Positions 1-8,822 of a DNA stretch of 64,000 nucleotides are shown here, in pieces. Origin of the DNA: Eubacteriales bacterium. GTDB lineage: Bacteria; Bacillota; Clostridia; Tissierellales; GPF-1. A model generated the notes under the pieces. The model was given only the letters and a program-made list of their open reading frames with translations, was not told the origin of the DNA and did not search any database. A program made the position numbers and the translations under genes. Where the stretch lies: assembly GCA_030625815.1 (NCBI GenBank), contig DAOUQF010000004.1:62001-126000 (forward strand). The letters are read 5' to 3'. The first letter of the stretch is position 1. Each line of letters begins with the position of its first letter.

Positions 1-878
1 ACGGCTTTGCCGTCTCGAAGCCCCAGTGCGTTTTGTTGACAAGCTTCAACGCAATGTCCGCAGCCTACACACCAATCTGCTATCTTTAATTTTTTTTCCT
101 GAAAATGAAAACGCTCCTGTTCGGATTGCGTCCAAGTTCGATCCACGATGCTTCGAACGTTCAAATCAACTTCCGTTTTACTTTGCATCCCAATGGCAAT
201 CACCGCATCCGGGAATTCCTCGTGAAGATACGAAATCGCCTGGGGATATTCCTTCAAAAGATGACCCCCGCCCAAGGGTTTCATCAAATAGCAGCCTATT
301 CCACGAGCAATCTGCTCATGTATGGCTTCTTCCATCTCCATTCTTTCCCCATCCACAATGCCAATCCCTCGTCGATTGATCAAAGGATGAATCACATCCA
401 TTGACGGAATAGTCGACGCCGCTTTTACCCCTCGAACAAAATGCGTCGAATAACCAATCCCTCGAATCACGCCTTTTTGCTTTTGTTCCAAAAAATACGC
501 TATCGCTTCTCTATGACCCCTCAAGGTGTGTTCGCTTTCCTGTTCGTGAAGCATCATCAGATCCAAGTAGTCCGTGCCAACCTCCGTCAAGGCTCGCTCC
601 AGACTTTCTTGAGCGGTCTTCCGATCATACGCATAACACTTTGTCGACAAGACAAACTCCCTTCGCTTCACCCGGTTGAGAAGGGCGCGAAAATGCGCGT
701 AGTTTCCGTACAATTCCGCCGTATCAAAGAAATTGATTTGATGCTCTTTGATCGCATATGCAAACAACTCCGCGGCTTCCTCTGCAGAAAAATTCTTCTG
801 GAGCCGGCTCGTTGTCAAACTGCCAAAACAAATTTTCGAAACGCGAATTCCCGTCGTACCTAATTCAGTAAACTGCAT
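1..878 (-). CDS. Aldo/keto reductase with C-terminal 4Fe-4S motif (3' end outside window)
   Basis: I translated this gene directly from the minus strand; 292 codons are visible and the stop lies beyond base 1. It begins with ATG at 878 behind an AGAGGAAT ribosome site. The aldo/keto reductase tetrad is recognisable: Asp52 and Tyr57 (FDTAELYG), Lys80 (STKCY) and His111 (MMLHE). After the barrel the chain carries CVGCGHCVEAC (Cys270, 273, 276, 280), a CxxCxxCxxxC motif that binds a 4Fe-4S cluster in ferredoxins. This matches the group of predicted oxidoreductases that fuse an AKR barrel to a ferredoxin-like tail (COG1453 type). Substrate unknown; electron transfer through the cluster is inferred. 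It follows ireB after a hairpin and has no obvious promoter of its own. Confidence 0.9.
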   Translation of the reverse strand, partial: MQFTELGTTGIRVSKICFGSLTTSRLQKNFSAEEAAELFAYAIKEHQINFFDTAELYGNYAHFRALLNRVKRREFVLSTKCYAYDRKTAQESLERALTEVGTDYLDLMMLHEQESEHTLRGHREAIAYFLEQKQKGVIRGIGYSTHFVRGVKAASTIPSMDVIHPLINRRGIGIVDGERMEMEEAIHEQIARGIGCYLMKPLGGGHLLKEYPQAISYLHEEFPDAVIAIGMQSKTEVDLNVRSIVDRTWTQSEQERFHFQEKKLKIADWCVGCGHCVEACQQNALGLRDGKA

Positions 879-900
879 AAATTCCTCTTTCACTTAAAGA

Positions 901-927
901 AAAGTACAGCAAATACGGCTGTACTTT
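901..927 (-). terminator. Probable intrinsic terminator after ireB
   Basis: A 10-bp stem (AAAGTACAGC with GCTGTACTTT, 7-nt loop) is followed on the minus strand by TCTTTAAG. The U-tract is imperfect, so read-through into the aldo/keto reductase gene is likely. Confidence 0.6.
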
Positions 928-934
928 CTTCCCC

Positions 935-1213
935 TTACTTGGTCACATTATTTTGAATATACTCGCGCAGAATTTCTTCCAATAATTCATCCCGCTCAAT
1001 TCTACGAATCAGGCTCCTCGCGTTGTTGTAGCTTGTAATATACGTCGGATCCCCTGATAAGAAATAGCCGATCAGTTGATTGATTGAATGATACCCTTTC
1101 TCTTCAAGCGCTAGATAGACGTCGCGTAGAATTTCTTTTGCATCATTTTTATCGTCGACTGCAACCTGTAAATGAATGGTATGATTTGAATCAACGGTTT
1201 TTTCTTCTGTCAT
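935..1213 (-). CDS. ireB: IreB family regulatory phosphoprotein (UPF0297)
   Basis: 92-residue protein of the UPF0297/YrzL family. In Enterococcus faecalis, IreB is a small cytoplasmic dimer phosphorylated by the PASTA kinase IreK and linked to cephalosporin resistance. The family core ([44 protein letters not shown]) is intact. An in-frame ATG lies eight codons upstream, but AAGGAG sits 10 bases before the ATG at 1213, so that start is chosen. The gene follows alaS, as in Bacillus, where a ruvX homologue normally comes next; here ruvX is missing. The IreK homologue PrkC and its phosphatase are encoded 5-8 kb away in this window. Confidence 0.93.
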   Translation of the reverse strand: MTEEKTVDSNHTIHLQVAVDDKNDAKEILRDVYLALEEKGYHSINQLIGYFLSGDPTYITSYNNARSLIRRIERDELLEEILREYIQNNVTK

Positions 1214-1269
1214 AATGGTATCACTCCTTTCTCTCAAATTATACCACAGAAAGAAGATCCATCAAGGAT

Positions 1270-3891
1270 TTATAAAAACTTCTTCGCCTCTTCTTTAGCA
1301 AAAGTCAAAATTTCATCAATTTTTTCCGTGTTCGGAGCGCCTGCTTGCGCCATATTGGGACGTCCGCCACCGCCGCCGCCAGCCAATTTCGCCATGGCGC
1401 GAATCAAATTTCCTGCATGGAATCCTTTTTTCACAAGATCTTCACTGCCGGAAACAAGAAGCAACAGCTTGCCTTTCGACTCTGTAACCCCCGCAAACAA
1501 ATATGATGGGGATTGATCCTTCATGCGATCCATCAGGCCTCGCAATCCATCGCCGTCTTGTCCCTCGAAAGCCGCAATCAAGACTTTGGTTTCGCCCACA
1601 ACCTCTACTGCATCAAAGATCGATTCAAACATTTGATTGCGCAATTGAGCCGTCGCTTGCTCCAATTCCTTCTTCAATTGCTTCTGCTCCGCCAAAAGGT
1701 CAGAGACTCGACCTATCAAATTGTCCTTTTTCGTGCGTAAGAGTACCGCCATTTCAGCCTGTTCCTTCTCCAATTCGTTTGTATAGGCATAGGCCGACTT
1801 GCCCGTAACCGCTTCAATTCTTCGTACACCTGCCGCAATCCCGTTTTCATGCAAGATCTTGAAAATTCCAATATCGCCGGATCGAGAAACATGGGTTCCT
1901 CCACACAGCTCTTGGCTGTATCCTTCCACCGATACAACCCGCACCTTATCCCCGTATTTGTCAGAGAACAAAGCCGTCGCTCCAGATTGAACCGCCTCTT
2001 CCATGGTCATCAAATCGGTCACCACCTTGTGGTCTCCATAAATGATCTCGTTGACACGTTGCTCGATTTTCCCAAGTTCCGCGGGCGAAATCGCCTCGAT
2101 ATGCGTAAAATCAAAGCGCAATCGTTCCGGCGTTACAAATGAACCCGATTGACGCACATGATCGCCCAGCACCTCCTGTAATGCCTTGTGAAGAAGATGG
2201 GTCGCCGTATGGTTCCTGGCAGTCGACCGTCTTCTGTCCCCTTCAACAATCATCTGAACCTGATCTCCCACAGAAAGAAGGCCTTGCTCCACTTGTACTT
2301 GATGAAGAACAGCGTTGCCGTTCTTTTTGGTATCTGCGATCTGTGCATGGCCGGCAGAAAATCGAATCTGGCCATGATCGCCAACCTGTCCGCCGCTCTC
2401 CCCGTATAGAGTTGTGCGATCGACAATCACGATTCCCTTTTCGTTTTCAGTCAAAGCGTCGACCGCAACACCCTCTTGGAAAATCGCCAGAACCGTTGCT
2501 TTCGTCCGCACTCTCTCATATCCAAGGAATTCCGTTTGATATTGGTCGAAGGTTTCAGTCGAGCCTGACAACCAGCTTTCTTGATCCTGTGCGTTTCTAG
2601 CCGCGCGAGCCCGTTCCTGCTGCTGCTTCATCTCGTCTTCAAAACCGGCTTGTTCCACAATGAATCCCTGTTCTTCCAAGATCTCGATGGTCAAATCGAG
2701 AGGGAATCCGAATGTGTCATAGAGACGAAATGCTGCTGTGCCAGACAATTCCGTCTTGCCATCGGCCTTCATCTCCTCTAGGAAGGATTCCAGCTTTTGA
2801 AGACCCTGCTCCAGGGTCTCTTGGAATTTCTTTTCTTCATATTTTAACACCTTGTAAATCTGCGTTTGCTCCGATTCAAGGTTCTTGTAAAACTCTTTCC
2901 AGTTGTCAATGACTACGTGGGAAAGATCCGCCAAAAACGGCTTTTCGATGCCAATCAGCTTGCCGTGGCGATACGCGCGGCGAATCAATCGGCGCAATAC
3001 ATATCCACGCCCTTCGTTGCTTGGAAGAACGCCATCAGAAATCATAAAGGTTGCCGCGCGAAGATGATCCGTAATGACCCGAATGGATACGTCGGTTTTT
3101 AAATCTTTTTTATAGGTCAGATTCGCGGTCTTTTCCACAGCTTCAATGATTTTAACGATGGGATCAATTTCAAAGATGTTCGCACACTCATTCAATACAA
3201 CCGTCAAACGCTCCAATCCCATTCCTGTGTCAATATTTGGCTTGGCCAACGGCAAGTACTCCCCGTTTTCCTGCTTGTCAAATTGAGTGAATACAAGATT
3301 CCAAACTTCAACATATCGATCGCATTCGCAACCCGGCTTGCAATCAGGCTCGCCGCATCCATATTTTTCGCCTCGATCAATATAAATTTCCGAACAAGGT
3401 CCGCAAGGTCCGGTTCCATGCTCCCAGAAATTGTCCTCTTTACCCAATCGAACAATTCGAGATTCAGGAAGTCCCACGATATCACGCCAGATTTCGTAAG
3501 CTTCATCGTCCTCCAAATAAACAGACGCCCATAGAATTTCCGGATTGACTTTCAATACATCGGTCATAAATTCCCAGGCCCATTGAATCGCTTCCACCTT
3601 AAAATAATCACCGAAGGAGAAATTCCCCAACATCTCAAAAAAAGTGCCATGGCGATCCGTCTTTCCAACATTTTCAATGTCGCCCGTCCGAATACATTTT
3701 TGGCAAGAAGCCATTCTTACACTCGGGGGTGTTTGGGTTCCAACAAAATATGATTTCAATGGCGCCATTCCCGCATTGATCAATAGCAGACTCTTGTCAT
3801 TGATCGGCACCAACGGATAACTGTTTACAATCTGATGTTCCTTTTCTTGGAAAAAGCTCAAATATTTTTCTCGTAATTCATGCAAATTCAT
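1270..3891 (-). CDS. alaS: Alanine--tRNA ligase
   Basis: 873-residue class II synthetase that charges tRNA-Ala. The N-terminal catalytic domain (GTFFEMLGNFSFGDYFK, near residue 85) is followed by the tRNA-recognition helices, the editing domain with its zinc site (HTATHLLH and CGGTHV) and a C-Ala domain containing a run of six glycines and GRPNMAQAG. Length is normal. The chosen ATG lies five bases behind GGAGG; an upstream in-frame extension of six codons is not supported. It has a consensus promoter and a short leader of about 45 nt, too short for a T-box. It is transcribed with ireB. Confidence 0.98.
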   Translation of the reverse strand: MNLHELREKYLSFFQEKEHQIVNSYPLVPINDKSLLLINAGMAPLKSYFVGTQTPPSVRMASCQKCIRTGDIENVGKTDRHGTFFEMLGNFSFGDYFKVEAIQWAWEFMTDVLKVNPEILWASVYLEDDEAYEIWRDIVGLPESRIVRLGKEDNFWEHGTGPCGPCSEIYIDRGEKYGCGEPDCKPGCECDRYVEVWNLVFTQFDKQENGEYLPLAKPNIDTGMGLERLTVVLNECANIFEIDPIVKIIEAVEKTANLTYKKDLKTDVSIRVITDHLRAATFMISDGVLPSNEGRGYVLRRLIRRAYRHGKLIGIEKPFLADLSHVVIDNWKEFYKNLESEQTQIYKVLKYEEKKFQETLEQGLQKLESFLEEMKADGKTELSGTAAFRLYDTFGFPLDLTIEILEEQGFIVEQAGFEDEMKQQQERARAARNAQDQESWLSGSTETFDQYQTEFLGYERVRTKATVLAIFQEGVAVDALTENEKGIVIVDRTTLYGESGGQVGDHGQIRFSAGHAQIADTKKNGNAVLHQVQVEQGLLSVGDQVQMIVEGDRRRSTARNHTATHLLHKALQEVLGDHVRQSGSFVTPERLRFDFTHIEAISPAELGKIEQRVNEIIYGDHKVVTDLMTMEEAVQSGATALFSDKYGDKVRVVSVEGYSQELCGGTHVSRSGDIGIFKILHENGIAAGVRRIEAVTGKSAYAYTNELEKEQAEMAVLLRTKKDNLIGRVSDLLAEQKQLKKELEQATAQLRNQMFESIFDAVEVVGETKVLIAAFEGQDGDGLRGLMDRMKDQSPSYLFAGVTESKGKLLLLVSGSEDLVKKGFHAGNLIRAMAKLAGGGGGGRPNMAQAGAPNTEKIDEILTFAKEEAKKFL

Positions 3892-3943
3892 AGGAAGCCT
3901 CCATCTCATTCGTGATCTTTGATACAGTTTTCTTCATTAAACA

Positions 3944-3972
3944 ATTCTACTGAAATCCCAGCTGTTTGTCAA
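3944..3972 (-). promoter_or_regulatory. Sigma-A promoter of alaS-ireB
   Basis: TTGACA (3967-3972) and TAGAAT (3944-3949) are separated by exactly 17 bp. It lies between the thiN terminator and alaS, giving alaS-ireB its own transcript. Confidence 0.8.
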
Positions 3973-3978
3973 TTGCAC

Positions 3979-4001
3979 AAAAAAACCGGCTTCCGCCGGT
4001 T
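3979..4001 (-). terminator. Intrinsic terminator after thiN
   Basis: AACCGGC/GCCGGTT stem with a short loop, followed by seven U on the minus strand. The stem includes the stop codon of thiN and ends the long yicC-to-thiN transcription unit. Confidence 0.9.
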
Positions 4002-4644
4002 AATCATTTGACAAAATCAAGAGTGCCGCTCCATCCGCCACTTCGATCTCAATATCTTCTCCAAGGCTCTCGTTGCTGACCCCTCTTGTATGGCCAAACA
4101 ACAATCGCTCACGATTCAAGGGATACTTGACACCGGTTACAGAAACGAGAACACCCTCCATGCTGATAGGCAAAATCGAAAGATATCGATACTCTTTCAA
4201 TACTTCTTTTCGAATCCTCTGGTGAACGGTTAAAGCCATGGCTCTATTTTTCTCATTCACCAAAACGACCTGCAGTCCCAAGTCAAGGAACCGCTTCAAC
4301 ATGAAAAGATTCGAAAAACTATGATCCCACCTCGTCCCGGTCGCACCATAAACTTCAACCCGTTCCAATTCCAGTTCCACGCAAAGTTCCAAAGCCAACT
4401 CCAAATCAGATGCGTTTTTTTCCGCCGCAAACTTTTGCAAGCGCTCTGTCGGAATGTCAGGTATGTCTTTGGGATCGATGGAATCAAGATCCCCCAGATA
4501 ATAATCGGCTTCCAAGCCCGCCTTTATAAAGACAGAGATTCCTCTGTCCACGCCAATGGAAATCGTCCCAGGCTCTCGAATCTTTAAAATTTGTTGGATG
4601 CTGTGATCGATTGTTCCTCCGGCCACTACGATTCCACGTTTCAT
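4000..4644 (-). CDS. thiN: Thiamine pyrophosphokinase
   Basis: 214-residue enzyme transferring pyrophosphate from ATP to thiamine to make TPP. Family motifs: GDLDSID (residues 51-57), an EKNASDLELAL segment (about 75-84), and GATGTRWDH (100-108); the C-terminal half is the thiamine-binding beta domain. Its ATG overlaps the stop of thiT as ATGA, so the two are translationally coupled. Transport of thiamine by ThiT followed by pyrophosphorylation gives a complete salvage route. In Bacillus the homologue (yloS) also follows rpe; here thiT and a riboswitch are inserted between them. Confidence 0.96.
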   Translation of the reverse strand: MKRGIVVAGGTIDHSIQQILKIREPGTISIGVDRGISVFIKAGLEADYYLGDLDSIDPKDIPDIPTERLQKFAAEKNASDLELALELCVELELERVEVYGATGTRWDHSFSNLFMLKRFLDLGLQVVLVNEKNRAMALTVHQRIRKEVLKEYRYLSILPISMEGVLVSVTGVKYPLNRERLLFGHTRGVSNESLGEDIEIEVADGAALLILSND

Positions 4645-5192
4645 TTGATCTTAGCAAGCGGTCGCAGCAAGACGCCCAACAGCAAGAAGGTAACCAAAAT
4701 TTCCGGTAGCATATAGGAGCCATTATAGATAAAGGAATAAACCCAAGGATTTTGTCCCTCTGGCGCATAGATCGCCCATACGGTTCCACCTGCAATAAAA
4801 TGAGCAACAAACCGTCCGAGCATGCCCACTAGAATGGCTAGATAAATACTAAATTTTGCTTTTCCGCCAGTGCGCATCGCGTCAAATCCAGTTTTTGCAA
4901 ATCCGGCCAGTCCCAAGGCTCCAAAGGCCAATCCATAATCCAATAAGATTTGCACGGGAGTCATCGCATAGGGTTCAAGAATCATCTGAATGGTTCCATA
5001 CACCGCACCCACAAGAATCCCCGGTTTTACACCCCATCTGAGGGCAAAGATCAAGATTGGTATCATGCTGCCGGCAGTAATGGATCCGCCATAGATATTC
5101 AGTGGCAAAGAAAGCTTGATCAAACTCAATACCGTTGCCAATGCAATTAGAATTCCTGCTTCAGTGATCATTTTTGTCGATTTCGTTTTCAT
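4641..5192 (-). CDS. thiT: Energy-coupled thiamine transporter ThiT (ECF S component)
   Basis: 183-residue integral membrane protein with about six hydrophobic segments, the usual size for an ECF S component. The ThiT-like segment LRWGVKPGILVGAVYG is present, and the TPP riboswitch in front settles the substrate. It needs the shared EcfA/A'/T module, which is not in this window. An earlier in-frame ATG at 5249 falls inside the riboswitch and is rejected; the ATG at 5192 has AGGAGG four bases upstream. Its stop overlaps the thiN start. Confidence 0.95.
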   Translation of the reverse strand: MKTKSTKMITEAGILIALATVLSLIKLSLPLNIYGGSITAGSMIPILIFALRWGVKPGILVGAVYGTIQMILEPYAMTPVQILLDYGLAFGALGLAGFAKTGFDAMRTGGKAKFSIYLAILVGMLGRFVAHFIAGGTVWAIYAPEGQNPWVYSFIYNGSYMLPEILVTFLLLGVLLRPLAKIK

Positions 5193-5204
5193 GATTTCCT
5201 CCTC

Positions 5205-5233
5205 AAAAAAAGCCATTTTCAAGGAAAATGGCT
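5205..5233 (-). terminator. Expression-platform terminator of the TPP riboswitch
   Basis: A 10-bp perfect stem (AGCCATTTTC with GAAAATGGCT, 3-nt loop) is followed by seven U and then directly by the thiT ribosome site. It is the expected OFF structure when TPP is bound. Confidence 0.9.
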
Positions 5234-5246
5234 CTAGATTCAGAGT

Positions 5247-5329
5247 CACTTCCCTACGCTGGCATCATCCAGATCAGGTTATAAGGGTCGAAAGCAAGCT
5301 TTCATCTCAGCCGTTAGGCCCCCCTAGTG
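5247..5329 (-). promoter_or_regulatory. TPP riboswitch (THI element)
   Basis: The minus strand carries the conserved aptamer elements in order: GGGGGGCC, CTGAGATGA, ACCCTT, ACCTGATCTGGATGATGCCA and GCGTAGGGAAGTG, with CACT/AGTG closing P1. It controls thiT-thiN through the terminator just downstream. Confidence 0.97.
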
Positions 5330-5350
5330 CGTATGATTCAATTCTTGCTT

Positions 5351-5379
5351 AGTATAGCAGGTTCTATTTCCCTTGTAAA
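5351..5379 (-). promoter_or_regulatory. Promoter of the riboswitch-thiT-thiN unit
   Basis: TTTACA (5374-5379), a 17-bp spacer and TATACT (5351-5356), the latter within an extended TGCTATACT. The -35 box lies inside the 3' end of rpe. Confidence 0.8.
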
Positions 5380-6029
5380 GCCAACATTTCTCGTACGTCC
5401 CTTGTCGTCTGTTCGGGATCTTCGCTATTGAAAATGGCCGATCCCATAACAAAAACATCGGCGCCAGCAGCCTGCAAATCAAGGAGGTTTTCTCGATTTA
5501 CACCGCCATCCACTTGAATTTCAACGGTCAATCCCATTCCTTCCACCATAGCTCGAAGCGCCTGAATCTTCGCCTTGACCTGAGGAATAAAACTCTGACC
5601 GCCAAAACCTGGATTTACGCTCATCAATAAAACCAAATCCAAATCCGGCAGCAGATACTCGATTGTTTCCAAAGAAGTGCCCGGATTCAACACAATTCCC
5701 GCCTTTAGGCCCTGGGCATGAATGGATTGAAGCACACGATGGGCATGAGGCGTAGCCTCGACATGGAAAGTGATTAGATCCGCACCCGCCGCGGCAAAGG
5801 CTTCAATATATCGTTCCGGTTTATCAATCATCAGATGAACATCCAAAAACATCTCCGTGCAAGCCCGAATGGATCGAATGACCGGGGGTCCCATGGTGAT
5901 ATTGGGAACAAATTGTCCATCCATGACATCGATATGCAAATACTCGGCTCCGCCACGTTCTACTTTTCCAATATCCTCAGCCAATCGTGCAAAATCAGCC
6001 GATAAGATTGAGGGTGCAATTTTTGCCAT
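5364..6029 (-). CDS. rpe: Ribulose-phosphate 3-epimerase
   Basis: 221-residue TIM-barrel enzyme of the pentose phosphate pathway interconverting ribulose 5-phosphate and xylulose 5-phosphate. Metal-binding and catalytic segments are present: SILSADF, HIDVMDGQFVPNITMGP, DVHLMI, VNPGFGGQ and QVDGGVN. ATG at 6029 lies behind GGAGGTATTGAA. Only one base separates it from rsgA. The 3' end contains the thiT promoter. Confidence 0.98.
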   Translation of the reverse strand: MAKIAPSILSADFARLAEDIGKVERGGAEYLHIDVMDGQFVPNITMGPPVIRSIRACTEMFLDVHLMIDKPERYIEAFAAAGADLITFHVEATPHAHRVLQSIHAQGLKAGIVLNPGTSLETIEYLLPDLDLVLLMSVNPGFGGQSFIPQVKAKIQALRAMVEGMGLTVEIQVDGGVNRENLLDLQAAGADVFVMGSAIFNSEDPEQTTRDVREMLALQGK

Positions 6030-6030
6030 T

Positions 6031-6888
6031 TCAATACCTCCGTTTATTCATAGTCTCTTCCAACAGCAATAGGTAATTCTCATATCGGACGGGATCAACC
6101 GCTCCCCGCACCGCGCAACCTGGCTCCGTTCGATGCAAACAGTCATTGAATCGGCACGAGCCCGCCAACGCCTCCATCTCCGGATACCCAAGCTGAATAT
6201 CGTGCGAATCCAAGGAAGCCAAATCCAAGGCGCTAAATCCAGGTGTATCGGCAACCGCACCGCCGCCGTTCAAGAGCAAAAGCTCTGTATGGCGCGTTGT
6301 ATGCTTGCCTCGTTGCGTCTTTTCACTCACTTCACCTATTCGAAGGGCCAATCCCTCTTGCACTGCATTGAGCAGGGATGATTTCCCTACGCCGGACGGA
6401 CCTGCAAAAACAGAAATCCGGTCCCTGAGAACATCTCGCAGTTCATCGATTCCCTGCTCCGATTTTGCCGAAGTCACAAGCACGAGATACCCCGCCTTCC
6501 GATAGATCTCCGCCATCGCTTCCGTTTCGGCATCCGATACCAAATCGCCCTTGTTGAGGCAGATAATCGCATCAACTCCGCGAACTGCACTCATCACCAA
6601 AAAACGATCCAAGAGATTCAAATGAGGGTCGGGCGATTTAAGCGAAAAGACAATAATCGCGCAGTCCACATTGGCGATCACGGGCCGCAACAGGGCGTTT
6701 TTTCTAGGCAAGATCTTTTCAATCATGGCGTTTCCCTCAGGATCGACTGACAATTCCACAAAATCCCCCACCGCGGGGCGAATCTTGGACTTTCGGAGTT
6801 TACCCCTCAGCCGGCCTTTCACAAGTTCCCCATCGGCTAGAATCGTGTAATTGCCGCCAACACCCTTTACAATTCTCGCTTTTTTCAT
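6031..6888 (-). CDS. rsgA: Ribosome small-subunit-dependent GTPase A
   Basis: 285-residue circularly permuted GTPase that helps mature the 30S subunit. An N-terminal OB fold is followed by the permuted G motifs, with NKGDL (G4) before GPSGVGKSS (G1), and a C-terminal zinc site (CRFNDCLH, then a Cys in GCAV). Length is normal for Bacillota RsgA/CpgA. The start ATG overlaps the prkC stop as ATGA. Linkage to prkC/prpC matches Bacillus, where CpgA is reported to be phosphorylated by PrkC. Confidence 0.97.
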   Translation of the reverse strand: MKKARIVKGVGGNYTILADGELVKGRLRGKLRKSKIRPAVGDFVELSVDPEGNAMIEKILPRKNALLRPVIANVDCAIIVFSLKSPDPHLNLLDRFLVMSAVRGVDAIICLNKGDLVSDAETEAMAEIYRKAGYLVLVTSAKSEQGIDELRDVLRDRISVFAGPSGVGKSSLLNAVQEGLALRIGEVSEKTQRGKHTTRHTELLLLNGGGAVADTPGFSALDLASLDSHDIQLGYPEMEALAGSCRFNDCLHRTEPGCAVRGAVDPVRYENYLLLLEETMNKRRY

Positions 6889-8822
6889 TGGCCCGTCCCG
6901 CTAAAAGTCACATTGTAATCAATCAAGTATTGATCATCATAATAGATCTTATAGGTTTGTTGACCCGTCCCCTTCAGGGCGATCGCTGCATTTCCCTGTT
7001 CCGTGCTCAATACTTCCTCGTACACGGTAATCTCTCCGCCTGGACTGACAAGGGTAAGCTTGACCTTCACCGTCGGATTGGTTTGCGGCAGTCTGAGTGT
7101 AATCGTTTTCGATACTTCCTTCGGGCCTGAATCAGCACTTTCTTTACTTACTTTCACGCTAATTTCACTTCCCTTCACAACATCCGAACCCTCTGGATAA
7201 CTTTGATACAAGATTTCGCCTGCGGGTTGTTCGCTGTTTTCATAAATAATCTGTCCAATTGCAAATCCTAAATCTTCAAGTTGTTGCGTCGCTTCTTCCA
7301 ATTGAAGCCCAATAATCGACGGCATGGCGCGGTATTCCTTCTCCACACCGGAACTCACAATATAATTGACTGGAGTTCCTTCCGCAACCATCTCACCCGC
7401 TGAGGGTTCTTGGCGGATGATAATTCCATCCGGCTCATCAGAAAACTCATAAACCAAGCTTCCCTTGATCAATCCGCTTCCGCTTAACAGCACATCGATG
7501 GAATATGCATAATTATTGACAATGTCCGGTACTTCCACCAATTTAGCGCCCTTGCTCAAGGTTACGCCCACTGGAGATCTTTTGATCTTTCTGCCTGCGG
7601 GAATCCCTTGTTCCACAATCACGCCCTTGTCATAGGAGTTGCTATAAATTTCCTTTTCCACATACAGCTCAATTCCGATATCATCGATCAAGGCTTGCGC
7701 TTGCGTCAGGGTTAAGCCCTGCATATTCGGCACTTCCACCTCGCTGATATTGACAATATTGTTCATGGACAATTGATAGGCGCCAAACAAGACCAATAAA
7801 AAGGCTAAGATCACCGCTGTGCCTGAAATCGCCCATTTCTGAAGACTTGAAACTTTTTTCTTTTTTGTCTTTTTTTTCGGCTGCTGTTTTTTCTGCTGCA
7901 TGCTGCTCCCATCCTCCGCCCTTTTTCTTACCCGCTCTTTAACCCCCTCAACATCCACTTCCGTTGTGGGTGAATCTGAAAATGATTGTGAGGCAATGGC
8001 CTCGTTTTCCGGCTCCGCCTTTGCCTTTTTCAAATCAACAACCAATTCTCGAACCGATTGATATCGATTCTCCGGCAATTTCTGAGTCAGTTTTCGAATG
8101 ATGTTTTGATAGCCTATGGGCACATCATCCGTTTCTTCAAAGGATAATTCTTCCTCCAGATGTTTCATCACCACAGAAATCGGAGTTTCGCCTTTAAAGG
8201 GTGTCCGGCCTGTCAACATTTCATAAAACACAATCCCCAAGGAATATAAATCGGAACGTTCATCGCTATAGACACCCTTGGCTTGCTCAGGAGACAGATA
8301 GGCAACAGAACCCAACACCTTGTCCGAAACCTGAAGGGTTTCCGAGGTTGTCGCCCGCGCAATCCCAAAATCCATCACCTTAATATTGCCAAGATGATTC
8401 ACCATAATATTCTGCGGCTTCAAATCGCGATGAATAATATGTCGATCATGCGCAAATTCCACCGCGCTGGCAATCTGTGCAAAAACCCGAACCGCTTTTT
8501 CAGGACTCAATCGTTTCCGTTCCCGTATCACTTCTTGCAATGTTTTCCCTTCGATCAATTCCATGACAATATAGTACATGCCCTGATCGGCGCCAACATC
8601 AAAGACATTGACAATATTGGGATGATTCAGCCCAGCGGACGCTTGCGCTTCAATCTTAAATTTTTGAACAAATTCGTCATCCTTCATCAATTCGCTTTTC
8701 AAGATTTTCACCGCGACCTGTCGATTCAACAAATGACATTTCGCCCGATAGACTTCCGCCATACCGCCCGACCCAATACACTCGAGCAATTCATAGCGAT
8801 TCCCTAAAAGTTTCCCCTTCAT
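6885..8822 (-). CDS. prkC: Ser/Thr protein kinase with PASTA domains (PrkC/PknB/IreK type)
   Basis: 645-residue transmembrane kinase. The cytoplasmic kinase domain (1 to about 270) has GSGGMAEVY, Lys39, HRDLKPQN with catalytic Asp133, and DFG at 151-153. A Ser/Gln-rich linker with a very basic KKKTKKKKV stretch precedes one membrane helix (about 335-355). Outside are three PASTA repeats of 65-70 residues each, which in this family bind muropeptides or lipid II, and a beta-rich tail of about 70 residues after the last PASTA. Overlaps prpC and rsgA by ATGA at both ends. Likely targets nearby are IreB and RsgA; this is inferred. Confidence 0.97.
   Translation of the reverse strand: MKGKLLGNRYELLECIGSGGMAEVYRAKCHLLNRQVAVKILKSELMKDDEFVQKFKIEAQASAGLNHPNIVNVFDVGADQGMYYIVMELIEGKTLQEVIRERKRLSPEKAVRVFAQIASAVEFAHDRHIIHRDLKPQNIMVNHLGNIKVMDFGIARATTSETLQVSDKVLGSVAYLSPEQAKGVYSDERSDLYSLGIVFYEMLTGRTPFKGETPISVVMKHLEEELSFEETDDVPIGYQNIIRKLTQKLPENRYQSVRELVVDLKKAKAEPENEAIASQSFSDSPTTEVDVEGVKERVRKRAEDGSSMQQKKQQPKKKTKKKKVSSLQKWAISGTAVILAFLLVLFGAYQLSMNNIVNISEVEVPNMQGLTLTQAQALIDDIGIELYVEKEIYSNSYDKGVIVEQGIPAGRKIKRSPVGVTLSKGAKLVEVPDIVNNYAYSIDVLLSGSGLIKGSLVYEFSDEPDGIIIRQEPSAGEMVAEGTPVNYIVSSGVEKEYRAMPSIIGLQLEEATQQLEDLGFAIGQIIYENSEQPAGEILYQSYPEGSDVVKGSEISVKVSKESADSGPKEVSKTITLRLPQTNPTVKVKLTLVSPGGEITVYEEVLSTEQGNAAIALKGTGQQTYKIYYDDQYLIDYNVTFSGTGQ

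Noticed and set aside
3892-3980. T-box leader upstream of alaS
   Set aside because: The leader from the mapped promoter is only about 45 nt, and no T-box sequence or specifier stem is seen.
5193-5249. A longer thiT start
   Set aside because: The extension covers the terminator hairpin and the ribosome site.
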